DNA of 64,000 bases from Oleiagrimonas citrea (lineage in GTDB: Bacteria > Pseudomonadota > Gammaproteobacteria > Xanthomonadales > Rhodanobacteraceae), in assembly GCF_012395255.1 (NCBI RefSeq), contig NZ_JAAZQD010000001.1, forward strand, positions 434,001 to 498,000, read 5' to 3'. The position numbers were made by a program, and so were the translations under genes. Positions 42,402 to 51,448 of the stretch are shown piece after piece (position 1 is the first letter of the stretch; the number at the start of each line of letters is the position of its first letter). Under the pieces are notes generated by a model. That model was not told where the DNA came from. It saw nothing but the letters and a program-made list of their open reading frames with translations, and made no database searches.

Positions 42402-43868
42402 ATGTCCGTACTGCACCAGCTGTTCGCCCGCAAGACCTCGTTCCGCGACGACGACGACACGCACGGTCCGGGACTCCGGCGCACGCTGGGACCGTGGGGC
42501 ATCACCGCCCTGGGTATCGGCGCCGTGATCGGCACAGGCATCTTCGTGGTCACCGGCACCGCGGCGGCCGAACACGCCGGACCGGCCGTGCTGATCTCGT
42601 TCATCCTGGCCGCGATCTGCAGCGGCTTCTCGGCGCTTTGCTACGCCGAGTTCGCCACCCTGATCCCGATCTCGGGCAGCTCCTACTCCTACGCCTACGC
42701 CACGCTGGGCGAGATCGTGGCCTGGTTCATCGGCTGGAACATGGTGCTGGAATACGGCATCTCGGCCTCCGCGGTCGCCACCAGCTGGACCGGCTACTTC
42801 AGCAGCATGCTGCACGACTTCTTCGGCATCCAGCTGCCCGCGGCGCTGACCAACGCGCCGCTGGCCTTCACCGACGGCCATCTGGTGAGCACCGGCGCAC
42901 TGTTCAACCTGCCCGCCGTGGCCATCGTGCTGGCGCTGACCTGGCTGTGCTACATCGGCATCCGCGAATCCTCGGGGCTCAACGCGTTCATGGTGGTGCT
43001 CAAGGTCGGCCTGATCCTGGCCATCATTGTCGCCGGCGCGCGCTACGTCGACACATCCCACTGGCACCCGTTCATTCCGGAATCGCAAGGCCACGACAAA
43101 TACGGCTGGTCCGGCATCTTCCGCGGCGCGGCGATGGTGTTCTTCGCCTATATCGGCTTCGAGGCCACCTCGACGGCGGCGCAGGAATGCAAGAATCCAC
43201 AGCGCGACCTGCCTTTCGGCATCATCGTCTCGCTGGTGCTGTGCACGCTGCTCTATCTGGGTATGGCCGCCGTCATGACGGGCCTGGTGCCGTACTCGGT
43301 GCTCGATACGGCCGATCCGGTCATCACCGCGATTCGCGGCCACTCCGAACTGAACTGGCTGCGTCCGCTGGTCGAAGTCGGCGCGCTGATCGGCCTGTCC
43401 TCGGTGATCCTGGTGATGATCATCGCGCAACCGCGCATTTTCATGATCATGGCGCGCGACGGCATGCTGCCGAAGGTGTTCGCCAAGGTGCACCCGCGCT
43501 ACCGCACGCCACACATCAACACCCTGATCACCGGCTTCGGCATCGCCGCGCTGGCGGCGATCTTCCCGCTGGACCTGCTGGCCGATCTGACCTCAATGGG
43601 CACGCTGATCGCCTTCACTGCCGTCTGCGCGGGCGTGCTGATCCTGCGCTACACCGCGCCGGACCTGAAGCGCACTTTCCGCGTCCCGTGGGCGCACGTG
43701 ATGTGCTCGGCCGGCGTGCTCAGCTGCCTGTTCCTGCTGTCGCAGATGAACTGGTTCAACTGGACCCTTATGGGCGTGTGGACCATGATCGGCCTGGCGA
43801 TCTATTTCGGCTTCGGCTACCGCCACAGCCGGCTTCGGCGGCCTGTGGGAGCACCGGAGCGCCCCTGA
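42402..43868 (+). CDS. APC family amino acid permease, copy 2 of a tandem pair
   Basis: A 488-residue paralogue of the gene just upstream, with the same GIGAVIGTGIFVVTGTAAAEHAGPA and FFAYIGFEATSTAAQECKNPQRDLP motifs and about 12 helices. The N-terminal cytoplasmic part (ARKTSFRDDDDTHGPG) differs from copy 1, so the pair arose by duplication and then diverged, possibly in substrate or regulation. It is followed by a 421-base gap with an AT-rich stretch. Confidence 0.9.
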   Translation: MSVLHQLFARKTSFRDDDDTHGPGLRRTLGPWGITALGIGAVIGTGIFVVTGTAAAEHAGPAVLISFILAAICSGFSALCYAEFATLIPISGSSYSYAYATLGEIVAWFIGWNMVLEYGISASAVATSWTGYFSSMLHDFFGIQLPAALTNAPLAFTDGHLVSTGALFNLPAVAIVLALTWLCYIGIRESSGLNAFMVVLKVGLILAIIVAGARYVDTSHWHPFIPESQGHDKYGWSGIFRGAAMVFFAYIGFEATSTAAQECKNPQRDLPFGIIVSLVLCTLLYLGMAAVMTGLVPYSVLDTADPVITAIRGHSELNWLRPLVEVGALIGLSSVILVMIIAQPRIFMIMARDGMLPKVFAKVHPRYRTPHINTLITGFGIAALAAIFPLDLLADLTSMGTLIAFTAVCAGVLILRYTAPDLKRTFRVPWAHVMCSAGVLSCLFLLSQMNWFNWTLMGVWTMIGLAIYFGFGYRHSRLRRPVGAPERP

Positions 43869-44289
43869 ACATACGCATGCGCACGGAACGATCAAAGTTA
43901 GAAAAACTCTCATGAATCATGCGCAAAGATATGATTTAAAAGCGGAATAAAAATTCAGGCCCGATTTAACACAACGATAACTGGCTGCGGCCACTACTGG
44001 GGAGTATCATCCCCAGTCCGCGGGTTATTCACTTGGCAGTGGGCCCCGGAATGCCGCTCGGGCGCGTCTGGCGGGTCAGCTCCTCAGCCAGGCGCGCTCG
44101 GGCAGCAACTTACCTTTCGGATTCGCCACCCCCTTCTTGTCTGTTCCTGCATCGCACTTCGATGCGAACACGCCTGCGTGCGAGGAACTCCACGACGGCG
44201 ACCTACACCCCGATCGCAGACACGACGAAGGCCGGACAAGCCGGCCTTCGCGAGTAACCATGAGTGACGCGCGAGGAGCGCGTCGGCCG
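43869..44289. other. 421-base gap: AT-rich stretch, one hairpin, no gene recognised
   Basis: Bases about 43890-43980 are strikingly AT-rich for this window. ACTGGGGA (43996-44003) pairs perfectly with TCCCCAGT (44010-44017) around 6 bases. From 44040 on the composition returns to normal. Short open frames in both directions have no ribosome site, no family resemblance and poor codon use. The gap may hold a promoter or a small RNA; no consensus boxes were convincing. Confidence 0.6.
44226..44250 (-). terminator. Probable terminator of the HiPIP gene
   Basis: CGAAGGCCGG (44226-44235) pairs perfectly with CCGGCCTTCG (44241-44250) around 5 bases, 39 bases past the HiPIP stop on the minus strand. 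The tail after it is only weakly T-rich. Confidence 0.55.
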
Positions 44290-44625
44290 TCAGGCCTTCG
44301 GTTGATGCGACACGCACCAGCCCTTGGCGTTGACGTCCTTGCCCGGGAACAGTTGGCACGGCCCCCAAGCGGCGCCCGCCTTGCCCTGGTAGAACTGGCA
44401 GTTGGTGCAGTCGTCGCCGGCCTTGTGCTTCGGGTTCGTGGTCTTGGTGTTGTCCTCGACGTACCCCAGTGCCTGCGCGGTGGGATCGGACGGCGACAGA
44501 TGCGGAAGATCGGCAGCGCGCGCAAGACGCGGCATGATGCCGGCCACGGCGGCCACGGCTGCGGTTCCCGCCGCGGCCTTCAGGAAACGGCGCCGGGATT
44601 CGATCATGGAGTCCTTGCTAGTCAT
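44290..44625 (-). CDS. High-potential iron-sulfur protein (HiPIP)
   Basis: Periplasmic [4Fe-4S] electron carrier. The 111-residue precursor has a Tat signal (SRRRFLKAAAG, cleavage after ARA) and a mature part with exactly four Cys: DDCTNC, GPC and GWC, the HiPIP ligand set, next to aromatic residues that shield the cluster. The AGGT site is well placed before ATG 44625. HiPIPs shuttle electrons between bc1-type complexes and terminal oxidases or reductases; no partner gene is adjacent. Confidence 0.93.
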   Translation of the reverse strand: MTSKDSMIESRRRFLKAAAGTAAVAAVAGIMPRLARAADLPHLSPSDPTAQALGYVEDNTKTTNPKHKAGDDCTNCQFYQGKAGAAWGPCQLFPGKDVNAKGWCVSHQPKA

Positions 44626-44799
44626 CGTTACACCTCGCTGGGATAAAGACGTGAACGGCAGTCGTCACACCGTGAACAAGCCGATAGTACACCGAGTTTT
44701 CACGCGTGTCCTGAACGGTGAGAATGGCTTGCATTCCGCCTTTCCGCACCGAATGCGCATGCTATGATCGCCGCCTGTTTGGACGGCCAAATTGCCTAC

Positions 44800-45444
44800 A
44801 TGAACGCTCTCCCCGCCTACGATCCCGAGCAATTTTCCGCCTGCGCCGCGGCCATTGCCGATGCTGCGCGCGAGTTCGCCGCCATGGGCTGGACACCGGC
44901 CACCAGCAGTAACTTCTCGATGCGCATGGACGACGGCGACCACGTCGCCATCACGGTGTCGGGCCGCGACAAGGGACGCCTGGGCAGCGACGACATCATG
45001 GTCGTGGACCTGCACGACCATCCGGTCGCCACCGAACGGCGTCCGTCCGCCGAAACCGCGCTGCACACGCAGATCTACCGCCGATTCCCGGATACACGCG
45101 CCGTGTTGCACACGCATTCGCGCACGCAGAGCGTGGCCTCGCGCCTGTTCGGCCGCGAGGGCCGCGTGCGCCTGCAGGGCTGGGAACTGCAGAAAGCCAT
45201 CAGCGGCCACACCACACACGAAAGCACACTGGATATCCCGGTGTTCCCGAACACCCAGCACATGCCCGAACTGACGGCGCGCATCGATGCCTGGCTGGAC
45301 ACCGGCCGGCCGCTGCACGCCTACCTGATCGACGGCCACGGCCTGTACACCTGGGGGCGCAGCATGGACGAAGCGCGCCGTCATCTGGAAGCACTGGAAT
45401 TCCTGCTCGGCTGCGAGCTGGACCTGAGGAGACTGTCTTCATGA
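44800..45444 (+). CDS. mtnB: Methylthioribulose-1-phosphate dehydratase MtnB
   Basis: Zn-dependent class II aldolase-fold enzyme of methionine salvage: 5-methylthioribulose-1-P to 2,3-diketo-5-methylthiopentyl-1-P. The 214-residue product has [30 protein letters not shown] (zinc His pair) and [12 protein letters not shown] 44800 fits the family start; the ribosome site is weak. Its stop overlaps mtnD by 4 bases. Confidence 0.93.
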   Translation: MNALPAYDPEQFSACAAAIADAAREFAAMGWTPATSSNFSMRMDDGDHVAITVSGRDKGRLGSDDIMVVDLHDHPVATERRPSAETALHTQIYRRFPDTRAVLHTHSRTQSVASRLFGREGRVRLQGWELQKAISGHTTHESTLDIPVFPNTQHMPELTARIDAWLDTGRPLHAYLIDGHGLYTWGRSMDEARRHLEALEFLLGCELDLRRLSS

Positions 45445-46004
45445 GCCGTCTGCGCATCTACGACGAGAACCGTGGCGAGACCGCGCTCTCCGAGTATCTC
45501 GACCATGCCGGGATCGCCCGCGAACTGGGCAACGTCGGCGTCCGTTTCGAGCAATGGGAAGCCGCGCACCCAATCGCGCCGGGCGCAGCGCCCGACGACG
45601 TCATCGCCGCCTACCGCGACGACATCGACCGCCTGATGACCAGCGAGGGCTATCGCGCCGTCGACGTCATCAGCCTGCATCCGGACCATCCCGATCGCGC
45701 CACGCTGCGCAAGAAGTTCCTGGACGAGCACACGCACAGCGAGGACGAGGTGCGCTTCTTCGTCGCCGGCGCGGGCCAGTTCACCCTGCACATCGAGGGC
45801 AAGGTGTACGAGGTGCTGTGCGAAGCCGGCGACCTGATCGGCGTGCCCGACGGCACCCGGCACTGGTTCGACATGAGCGAGGCGCCGTACTTCGTCGCCA
45901 TCCGCCTGTTCACCAACCCGGAAGGCTGGGTCGCGAACTTCACCGGCGAGGACATCGCCGAGCGCTTCCCGCGCATGACCCCGCACGCATCGGCGACCGG
46001 CTGA
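45441..46004 (+). CDS. mtnD: Acireductone dioxygenase MtnD
   Basis: Cupin enzyme (Fe or Ni dependent) converting acireductone to the 2-keto acid precursor of methionine plus formate (Fe) or to off-pathway products (Ni). The 187-residue product has the metal motif [17 protein letters not shown] (HxHxxxxE) and the second His in GTRHWFDM. Overlaps mtnB by 4 bases; 69 bases before mtnC. Confidence 0.95.
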   Translation: MSRLRIYDENRGETALSEYLDHAGIARELGNVGVRFEQWEAAHPIAPGAAPDDVIAAYRDDIDRLMTSEGYRAVDVISLHPDHPDRATLRKKFLDEHTHSEDEVRFFVAGAGQFTLHIEGKVYEVLCEAGDLIGVPDGTRHWFDMSEAPYFVAIRLFTNPEGWVANFTGEDIAERFPRMTPHASATG

Positions 46005-46073
46005 CCGCCCTCGCGCGAGACGCCGAGGGCGGCGAAGCGCTATGCTCGCCGCACATTCCTCTACGCGCACACC

Positions 46074-46760
46074 ATGTCCGACACACGCGTCATCGTCACC
46101 GACATCGAAGGCACCACCAGTTCGATCCGCTTCGTGCACGAGGTGCTGTTTCCCTATGCGCGCAAGCGTCTTCCGGCCTTCGTCGAAACACATGCCGACA
46201 AGCCCGAAGTCCAGCACTGGCTCAGCGAGGCCGCGCGCGAAGCCGGCTTCATCGAGGCCTCGCGCAACGAAGTCATCGATCTGCTGATCGGCTGGATCGA
46301 CAGCGACCGCAAGGCCACGTCGCTGAAGGCACTGCAGGGACTGATCTGGGCCGAAGGCTACGCCAGCGGCGACTACCTTGGCCACGTCTATCCCGAAGTC
46401 GCCGATCGCCTGCGCGCCTGGCACAAGGCCGGCATCCGCCTGTACGTGTACTCGTCCGGCTCGGTCGACGCACAGAAGCTGCTGTTCGGCCACAGCGAAG
46501 CCGGCGATCTGACGCCGCTGTTCAGCGGCTACTTCGATACCCGCACCGGCCCCAAGCGCGAAACGGAATCCTATGTCCGCATTCTCGAAGCGGTCGGAGA
46601 AACGGGGGAACACGTCCTGTTCCTGTCCGACGTGACGGCCGAACTCGACGCCGCGCGCGCCGCCGGCATGCGCACCACGCAGCTGTGCCGCCCACCCGAG
46701 ACTTGTTCCGCGTCGGCGACGCATCCGTGCGTGGCCGACTTCGACGCCGTCGAGGTGTGA
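46074..46760 (+). CDS. mtnC: Enolase-phosphatase E1, MtnC
   Basis: HAD-family enzyme that enolises and dephosphorylates 2,3-diketo-5-methylthiopentyl-1-P to acireductone, between MtnB and MtnD. The 228-residue product has VTDIEGTTSSIRFVHEVLFPYA (nucleophile Asp and E1 signature), YVYSSGSVDAQKLLFGHS and LFLSDVTAELDAARAAGM. One base separates its stop from the peptidase C13 gene, so that gene is probably co-transcribed. Confidence 0.95.
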   Translation: MSDTRVIVTDIEGTTSSIRFVHEVLFPYARKRLPAFVETHADKPEVQHWLSEAAREAGFIEASRNEVIDLLIGWIDSDRKATSLKALQGLIWAEGYASGDYLGHVYPEVADRLRAWHKAGIRLYVYSSGSVDAQKLLFGHSEAGDLTPLFSGYFDTRTGPKRETESYVRILEAVGETGEHVLFLSDVTAELDAARAAGMRTTQLCRPPETCSASATHPCVADFDAVEV

Positions 46761-46761
46761 C

Positions 46762-47787
46762 ATGCGCATGCGTCTGCGCGGACTGCTGATCGGCGCCGTC
46801 GGCGCGCTGCTCGCCGTCGGCGCATCGCATCTCATCACCCGTGCTCTGGCGCAGACGCCAGCACCACCGAAACCCGCGCAGACGGCACCGGCCAGCGCGC
46901 CCGATCCGTGGGCACACTGGCCCGAGAATGGCCCCACGCCGGAACAGGTGATGTACGCGCAGCCACGCCTGATGCGCCAGGCCATCGCACGACTGAAACC
47001 GCAGGATCCGCACAAAATCGACCTGTACCTGATCGCCTTCGCCGGCGACGGCAGCGAGAACGTGTTCCGCAACGAAGCCGAATACGCGGCCCGGCTGTTC
47101 GCCCAGCGCTTCGACGCGGACGGCCACACGCTGGTGCTGGAGAACAACCCGGCCACGCTGCAACGCGCGCCGCTGGCGACCTGGAGCAACCTGGAACAGG
47201 CCCTGGCCGCCGTGCACCGGGTCATGGATCCGAAACAGGACATTCTGGTTCTGTACCTGACCAGCCACGGCAGCGCCGATCACTATCTGCTGGTCGACAT
47301 GGACCCGATGCCGCTGGATCAGATCGGCACGAAGGACCTGGCCGGCATCCTCGCCGAGCACCCCTTCCGCTGGAAGGTGGTGGTCGTCAACGCCTGCTAC
47401 TCCGGCGGCTTCGTGCCGCCGCTGAAGGGACCGGGCACGCTGGTCATGACCGCCGCGCGCAAAGACCGCAGCTCGTTCGGCTGCGGCAGCGAATCGGACA
47501 TCACCTATTTCGGCGACGCCTTCCTAGCGCACGCACTGAACCGCACCGACAACCTGATCGCCGCCTTCGGCATGGCGCGCAAGCGCATCGCCGGCTGGGA
47601 AAAGCGCGACGGACTGACGCCCTCGGCCCCGCAGATCGAGGCCGACGCCGGCATCCGCGCACGACTCGCGGCGTGGCGCTCGCAGATTCGCGTTGGAAAA
47701 CCGCTCGCATTCGCTCCGGCGGGAAGCGCCCGCGCCACGTGCGACCATCACGACGCTTGCCGCACTGCGGAACCCGGCCTACGGTAG
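46762..47787 (+). CDS. Peptidase C13 (legumain-like) family protein with N-terminal signal/anchor
   Basis: A 341-residue protein with an N-terminal hydrophobic segment (about 8-30, ending ARALAQ-like) that is a signal peptide or anchor, a Pro/Ala-rich linker and a caspase-fold peptidase C13 domain. The catalytic dyad is visible as His169 in LTSHGS and Cys212 in VNACYSGG. Eukaryotic relatives (legumain, GPI transamidase) cleave after Asn/Asp; bacterial members are poorly studied. The C-terminal tail is basic with three Cys. It follows mtnC after 1 base, and a DUF202 membrane protein follows it. Target unknown. Confidence 0.85.
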   Translation: MRMRLRGLLIGAVGALLAVGASHLITRALAQTPAPPKPAQTAPASAPDPWAHWPENGPTPEQVMYAQPRLMRQAIARLKPQDPHKIDLYLIAFAGDGSENVFRNEAEYAARLFAQRFDADGHTLVLENNPATLQRAPLATWSNLEQALAAVHRVMDPKQDILVLYLTSHGSADHYLLVDMDPMPLDQIGTKDLAGILAEHPFRWKVVVVNACYSGGFVPPLKGPGTLVMTAARKDRSSFGCGSESDITYFGDAFLAHALNRTDNLIAAFGMARKRIAGWEKRDGLTPSAPQIEADAGIRARLAAWRSQIRVGKPLAFAPAGSARATCDHHDACRTAEPGLR

Positions 47788-47815
47788 ACAGTCCTGCCCA
47801 GGCGCGGAGCACGCC

Positions 47816-48220
47816 ATGTCCGACGAACACCAAGAGACGTCCCTCGAACTGTCGCGCAAGCTGGTGGTCCTGGCCGCCGAACGCACGCTGTCCGCCTGGA
47901 TCCGCACGGCGCTATCCCTGATGGCGCTGGGTTTCGTCATCGACCGCTTCGGCCTGATCCTGCATCGCCTCCCGACCTCGGGCGCGCATTCGCCGCTGTA
48001 TCCACGCATGCTGTCGACCTGGGGCGGCTCGATCCTGGTCGGCATGGGCGTGCTGATGACGCTGGCGGCAGGCATCCGTTACCTGCATTTCGCTCGCGGT
48101 TATCGAAACCAGCGCAGCACCACGCTGGGTCCCAGCCTGCACATGGGCGCGCTGTTCGCGCTGTTGCTGGCCGCGTTCGGCACTGCGCTGATCGTGCTGC
48201 TGACTGCCGTTCTGCCCTGA
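47816..48220 (+). CDS. DUF202 (YidH-like) inner-membrane protein
   Basis: A 134-residue protein with the DUF202 opening (LAAERTLSAWIRTALSLMALGFVIDRFGL) and three hydrophobic helices. Bacterial YidH proteins of this kind have no settled function; the family also occurs as the membrane domain of yeast VTC complexes. GGAGC precedes the ATG. It lies 28 bases after the peptidase C13 gene and 7 before a GST gene, in the same direction. Confidence 0.88.
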   Translation: MSDEHQETSLELSRKLVVLAAERTLSAWIRTALSLMALGFVIDRFGLILHRLPTSGAHSPLYPRMLSTWGGSILVGMGVLMTLAAGIRYLHFARGYRNQRSTTLGPSLHMGALFALLLAAFGTALIVLLTAVLP

Positions 48221-48227
48221 GGCCACC

Positions 48228-48833
48228 ATGAAACTCTATGTCAGTCTGACCTCTCCCTTCGCACGCAAGGTCCGCATCGGCCTGGCCGAGAAAGGACTTG
48301 CCCAGCGGATCGAACAGATCGTGGTCGACCCGTGGAACGATGACGGCACGCTCACCGCCACCAACCCGCTGTCGCAGGTGCCTGCGCTGCAACTGGACGA
48401 CGGCCTGGCGCTGACCGACAGCGACACCATCCTCGGCTGGCTCGACCGCGCCTTCCCGCAGCCGCCGCTGTGGCCGCACGACCCGCAGGCGCGCACCCAC
48501 GCCGAAGCCATCGCCGCCCTGGCGCAGACCCTGCTCGAATACACGGTGTTTCTGGTGCTCGAAGACCGCCGTCCGCCGGCGATGCGCAGCGCGCCCATGA
48601 TCGAGCGACGCACGCAATCCCTGATGCGAGGCATCGAAGCGCTGAACAGCCGTTTCCATGCCAGCACCGTCCACTTCCACTTGGACAGCATCGGTGTGGC
48701 CTGCGCACTCGGCTATCTGGATTTTCGCCAGCCCGAGCTGGACTGGCGCAGGCACGCGCCGAAACTCGCTACGTGGATGGAATGGGCTGCACAGCGACCG
48801 TCGGTCCGCGACACGGCACCGCCTCCGGCGTGA
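48228..48833 (+). CDS. Glutathione S-transferase family protein
   Basis: A 201-residue GST: N-terminal thioredoxin-like domain (LYVSLTSPFARKVRIGLAEKGL, NPLSQVPALQLDDG, DSDTI for glutathione binding) and an all-helical C-terminal domain. SPFARKVR has the Ser-type active site seen in several bacterial GSTs. Likely conjugates or reduces an electrophile; no dedicated pathway is adjacent. Ends 20 bases before the convergent nitronate monooxygenase-like gene. Confidence 0.9.
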   Translation: MKLYVSLTSPFARKVRIGLAEKGLAQRIEQIVVDPWNDDGTLTATNPLSQVPALQLDDGLALTDSDTILGWLDRAFPQPPLWPHDPQARTHAEAIAALAQTLLEYTVFLVLEDRRPPAMRSAPMIERRTQSLMRGIEALNSRFHASTVHFHLDSIGVACALGYLDFRQPELDWRRHAPKLATWMEWAAQRPSVRDTAPPPA

Positions 48834-48853
48834 CACGACAGCGACGCGCACGA

Positions 48854-49918
48854 TCAGCCGCGTCGCCACTCCGTGACCAGGCGCTGCACCAGATCCGCGG
48901 CGGGCATCGCCCGCGCACGAGCGGCACCCTGACCGGCCCAGCGCACGACAAAATCATCGATGCCTCGGGCACGCGCGGCCGCGTTGAGTCGCTTGGTGCC
49001 ATCGTACGTGACCGGATAATCGGGGACCGTCGCATGGCCCGACGCCTCGCCGTGCCGCACCAGCCGATTGACGAAACCACGCGCGGGCCGGCCGGACAGG
49101 ACCGAAGTCATGCGCGTCTCGCGCCCTTGTGCATCCAGCAGCGCAGAGCGATACGCCGCGTCGGCGGCCGACTCCGGACACGCGACGAATGCCGTACCCA
49201 ACTGCACGCCCGAAGCACCTTTCTCCAGCATCGCCCGGATATCGTGACCGTCCATGAGACCACCGGCGGCGATCACCGGAATCTTAAGCTCACGCACCAG
49301 AAGTTCCACCAGTTCGGCCGTGGACTGCTCCATATCCCGTGCCTGCAGATCGAACACGCCGCGGTGACCACCCGCCTCGAAGCCCTGCGCCACCACGGCG
49401 TCGATACCGGCCTGTTCGATCCGATGCGCTTCGTCGAGACAGGTCGCCGTTGCCAGTGTGCGGACGCCAGCCCGGCGCAGAGACGCCAGGAAGGCGTCAT
49501 CGGGCAATCCGAAATGGAAGCTGACCACGGCGGGTCGCTGTTCCAGCAGCAGGGCCTGCACATCCTGTGCCTGCAGGAACGTCGTGTAGATTTCCTCCAG
49601 CGCGGCCGGCGGTTCGGCATCGGCCTCGGCGAACAGCGGCGCGAGATACGCCAGCCACGCCCGTTCAATCTCGGGATCGCGCCGCGCCGGAGCATGGCAG
49701 AACACATTGATGTTGAACGGTCGACTCGTGAGCGCGCGCACTGCCTCGATCTGCGCCTGCGCCTTCACACACGAACTGGCGCCGATGCCCAATGAACCCA
49801 GTGCCCCGGCATCGCTCACGGCTGCGGCCAGTTGCGGCGTCGTCACGCCCGCCATCGGCGCCTGGATGATGGGGTATTCGATCCCCAGCAGGCGCGTCAC
49901 GCGCTCGTAGGCATGCAT
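48854..49918 (-). CDS. Nitronate monooxygenase-like FMN protein
   Basis: A 354-residue TIM-barrel flavoprotein of the 2-nitropropane dioxygenase/nitronate monooxygenase family, oxidising alkyl nitronates such as propionate-3-nitronate. Seen: QAPMAGVTTPQLAAAVSDAGALGSLG near the N-terminus, the FMN/His motif GFEAGGHRGVF, and IPVIAAGGLMDG with GTAFVACPES, the phosphate-binding region. The ATG at 49918 has AGGA 6 bases upstream; the ATG 6 bases earlier would overlap its own ribosome site. Enoyl-ACP reductase FabK is a relative but differs in context. Confidence 0.88.
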   Translation of the reverse strand: MHAYERVTRLLGIEYPIIQAPMAGVTTPQLAAAVSDAGALGSLGIGASSCVKAQAQIEAVRALTSRPFNINVFCHAPARRDPEIERAWLAYLAPLFAEADAEPPAALEEIYTTFLQAQDVQALLLEQRPAVVSFHFGLPDDAFLASLRRAGVRTLATATCLDEAHRIEQAGIDAVVAQGFEAGGHRGVFDLQARDMEQSTAELVELLVRELKIPVIAAGGLMDGHDIRAMLEKGASGVQLGTAFVACPESAADAAYRSALLDAQGRETRMTSVLSGRPARGFVNRLVRHGEASGHATVPDYPVTYDGTKRLNAAARARGIDDFVVRWAGQGAARARAMPAADLVQRLVTEWRRG

Positions 49919-50044
49919 CGTCATTCCTTCTTCGACAAACGATTGCGTCGTGCGCGTCGGCCCGGGCGTCGCGTCACGAACGTGCCGGATGCCTTCGTCC
50001 CCACATCCACGGCGCATCATTCCAGCGCGCACGTCGAACGGCTC

Positions 50045-50602
50045 TCAGAACACGAACGGCACCAACGTATAGGTGCGCCGACGATAATCGCGATAGTCGT
50101 CGCCAAACGTCTCGATCATCCAGCGCTCTTCCAGACGCAGTTTGTACACGAAGCCCGCGAGCACGATGACGACCGCTACGACGCCGCGCCACTGATCCAT
50201 CGCCAGCGCCGATCCCAGAAATGCGAACAGAAGACCCGTGTAGATCGGATGCCGCACGAAACGGTACGGACCGCTGCGCACCAGTTCGTGACCAACCTTG
50301 ACCTGCACCGACGCGCTCCAGTTGCGCCCGATGTACAGGCGCGCCCAGACCGCGAAAGCCAGACCGGCCCAGGTCAGCGCCAGTCCCACCGTATAGAACA
50401 GGTGCCGATACGGCACGACTGCACCTTCGAGCACATGGCCGACGAGGTGATGCGCGCTCAACAGCACCGCAGCAATCATCAGCGGCAACATGTGCAGCGA
50501 CCAGGAACCCGAGCTCTCGTGGCGGCGGGTGCGCTTGGACCAGGCCCACAGCAGCAGCCAGATCAACAACCAGGCAATCCAGGACAAAATGAAGGGATTC
50601 AT
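50045..50602 (-). CDS. Isoprenylcysteine/phospholipid methyltransferase (ICMT/PEMT) family membrane protein
   Basis: A 185-residue inner-membrane protein with about five hydrophobic helices and the ICMT/PEMT-like C-terminal signature GPYRFVRHPIYTGLL followed by LRLEERWMIETFGDDYRDYRRR, which binds SAM in the family. Bacterial members methylate lipids, quinone-like or other hydrophobic acceptors; substrate unknown here. Sits alone between the NMO-like gene and hisIE. Confidence 0.85.
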   Translation of the reverse strand: MNPFILSWIAWLLIWLLLWAWSKRTRRHESSGSWSLHMLPLMIAAVLLSAHHLVGHVLEGAVVPYRHLFYTVGLALTWAGLAFAVWARLYIGRNWSASVQVKVGHELVRSGPYRFVRHPIYTGLLFAFLGSALAMDQWRGVVAVVIVLAGFVYKLRLEERWMIETFGDDYRDYRRRTYTLVPFVF

Positions 50603-50691
50603 GACGAGCCTCCTGCAATGAATGCAGGAAGTGTCACACCCGCCGCCGCACGCCCCCAGTGACGCCTGTCATCCATCGCGCATGCGCGAGG

Positions 50692-51327
50692 CTAGTCCGC
50701 GTGTCGTTCGCGCAATCGATCGATGACATCGGCCAGCCCCAGATTGCGTGCCCGCAACAGCACCAGCAGGTGATACACCAGATCCGCGGCCTCGCCGACC
50801 AGGGCATCATCATCTTCGGCCACGGCGGCCAGTGCGGTCTCGACGCCTTCCTCGCCGACCTTCTGCGCAATGCGACGCGTCCCGGCGTCGAACAGTCGCG
50901 TGGTGTAGCTGTCCGCGGGCAGCTCCGCATGACGACGACGCACCAGATTGTCGAGCCGACCCAGAAAAGCCAATTCGGGATCACTGGCGTCGCCGAAGCA
51001 GCTCTCGGTTCCCTGATGGCAGGTCGGTCCATGCGGAGTCGCGCGCACCAGCAACGTGTCGTGGTCGCAATCGGCGTCGACGGCCTTCAGTTCGAGCACA
51101 TTCCCCGAACTCTCGCCCTTGGTCCACAAACGCTGCTTGCTGCGGCTGTAGAACGTCACGCGACCGGTCTTCAGCGTGGCCTCGAGCGCCTCGCGATTCA
51201 TGTAGCCGAGCATCAGCACACGACCGTCACGCCAATGCTGCACGATGGCCGGAAGCAGGCCATCGCCTTTGTTCCAGTCCAGCTGATCGGGGTCGAACGG
51301 AATGGGGGCGGCTGCATTCATCGGCAT
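50692..51327 (-). CDS. hisI: Bifunctional phosphoribosyl-AMP cyclohydrolase/phosphoribosyl-ATP pyrophosphatase HisIE
   Basis: Steps 2 and 3 of histidine synthesis. The 211-residue product has the cyclohydrolase domain ([43 protein letters not shown] with the zinc Cys residues) and the pyrophosphatase domain ([28 protein letters not shown]). Two in-frame ATG codons (51327 and 51321) compete and neither has a good ribosome site. Last gene of the operon, but separated from hisF by 121 bases whereas all other junctions overlap. Confidence 0.95.
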   Translation of the reverse strand: MPMNAAAPIPFDPDQLDWNKGDGLLPAIVQHWRDGRVLMLGYMNREALEATLKTGRVTFYSRSKQRLWTKGESSGNVLELKAVDADCDHDTLLVRATPHGPTCHQGTESCFGDASDPELAFLGRLDNLVRRRHAELPADSYTTRLFDAGTRRIAQKVGEEGVETALAAVAEDDDALVGEAADLVYHLLVLLRARNLGLADVIDRLRERHAD

Positions 51328-51448
51328 GTACCGGGCTGTCGCGTTGCTTGGAGTGTAATCGGGTTGCGCACTGTCGCCATCCTGCCATCGCTCGATGCGC
51401 CAGGAAATGGAAGGATCGGGCGGTGTGAACCGGCCTCTGCAGATCGAG

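Noticed and set aside
42276-43514. A 412-codon open frame opposite the second permease
   Set aside because: Antisense shadow; the permease frame has the APC signatures and a normal start.
44033-44257. A 74-codon frame in the gap beside the HiPIP gene
   Set aside because: Arg/Thr/Ala-rich translation, no ribosome site, overlaps the probable HiPIP terminator.
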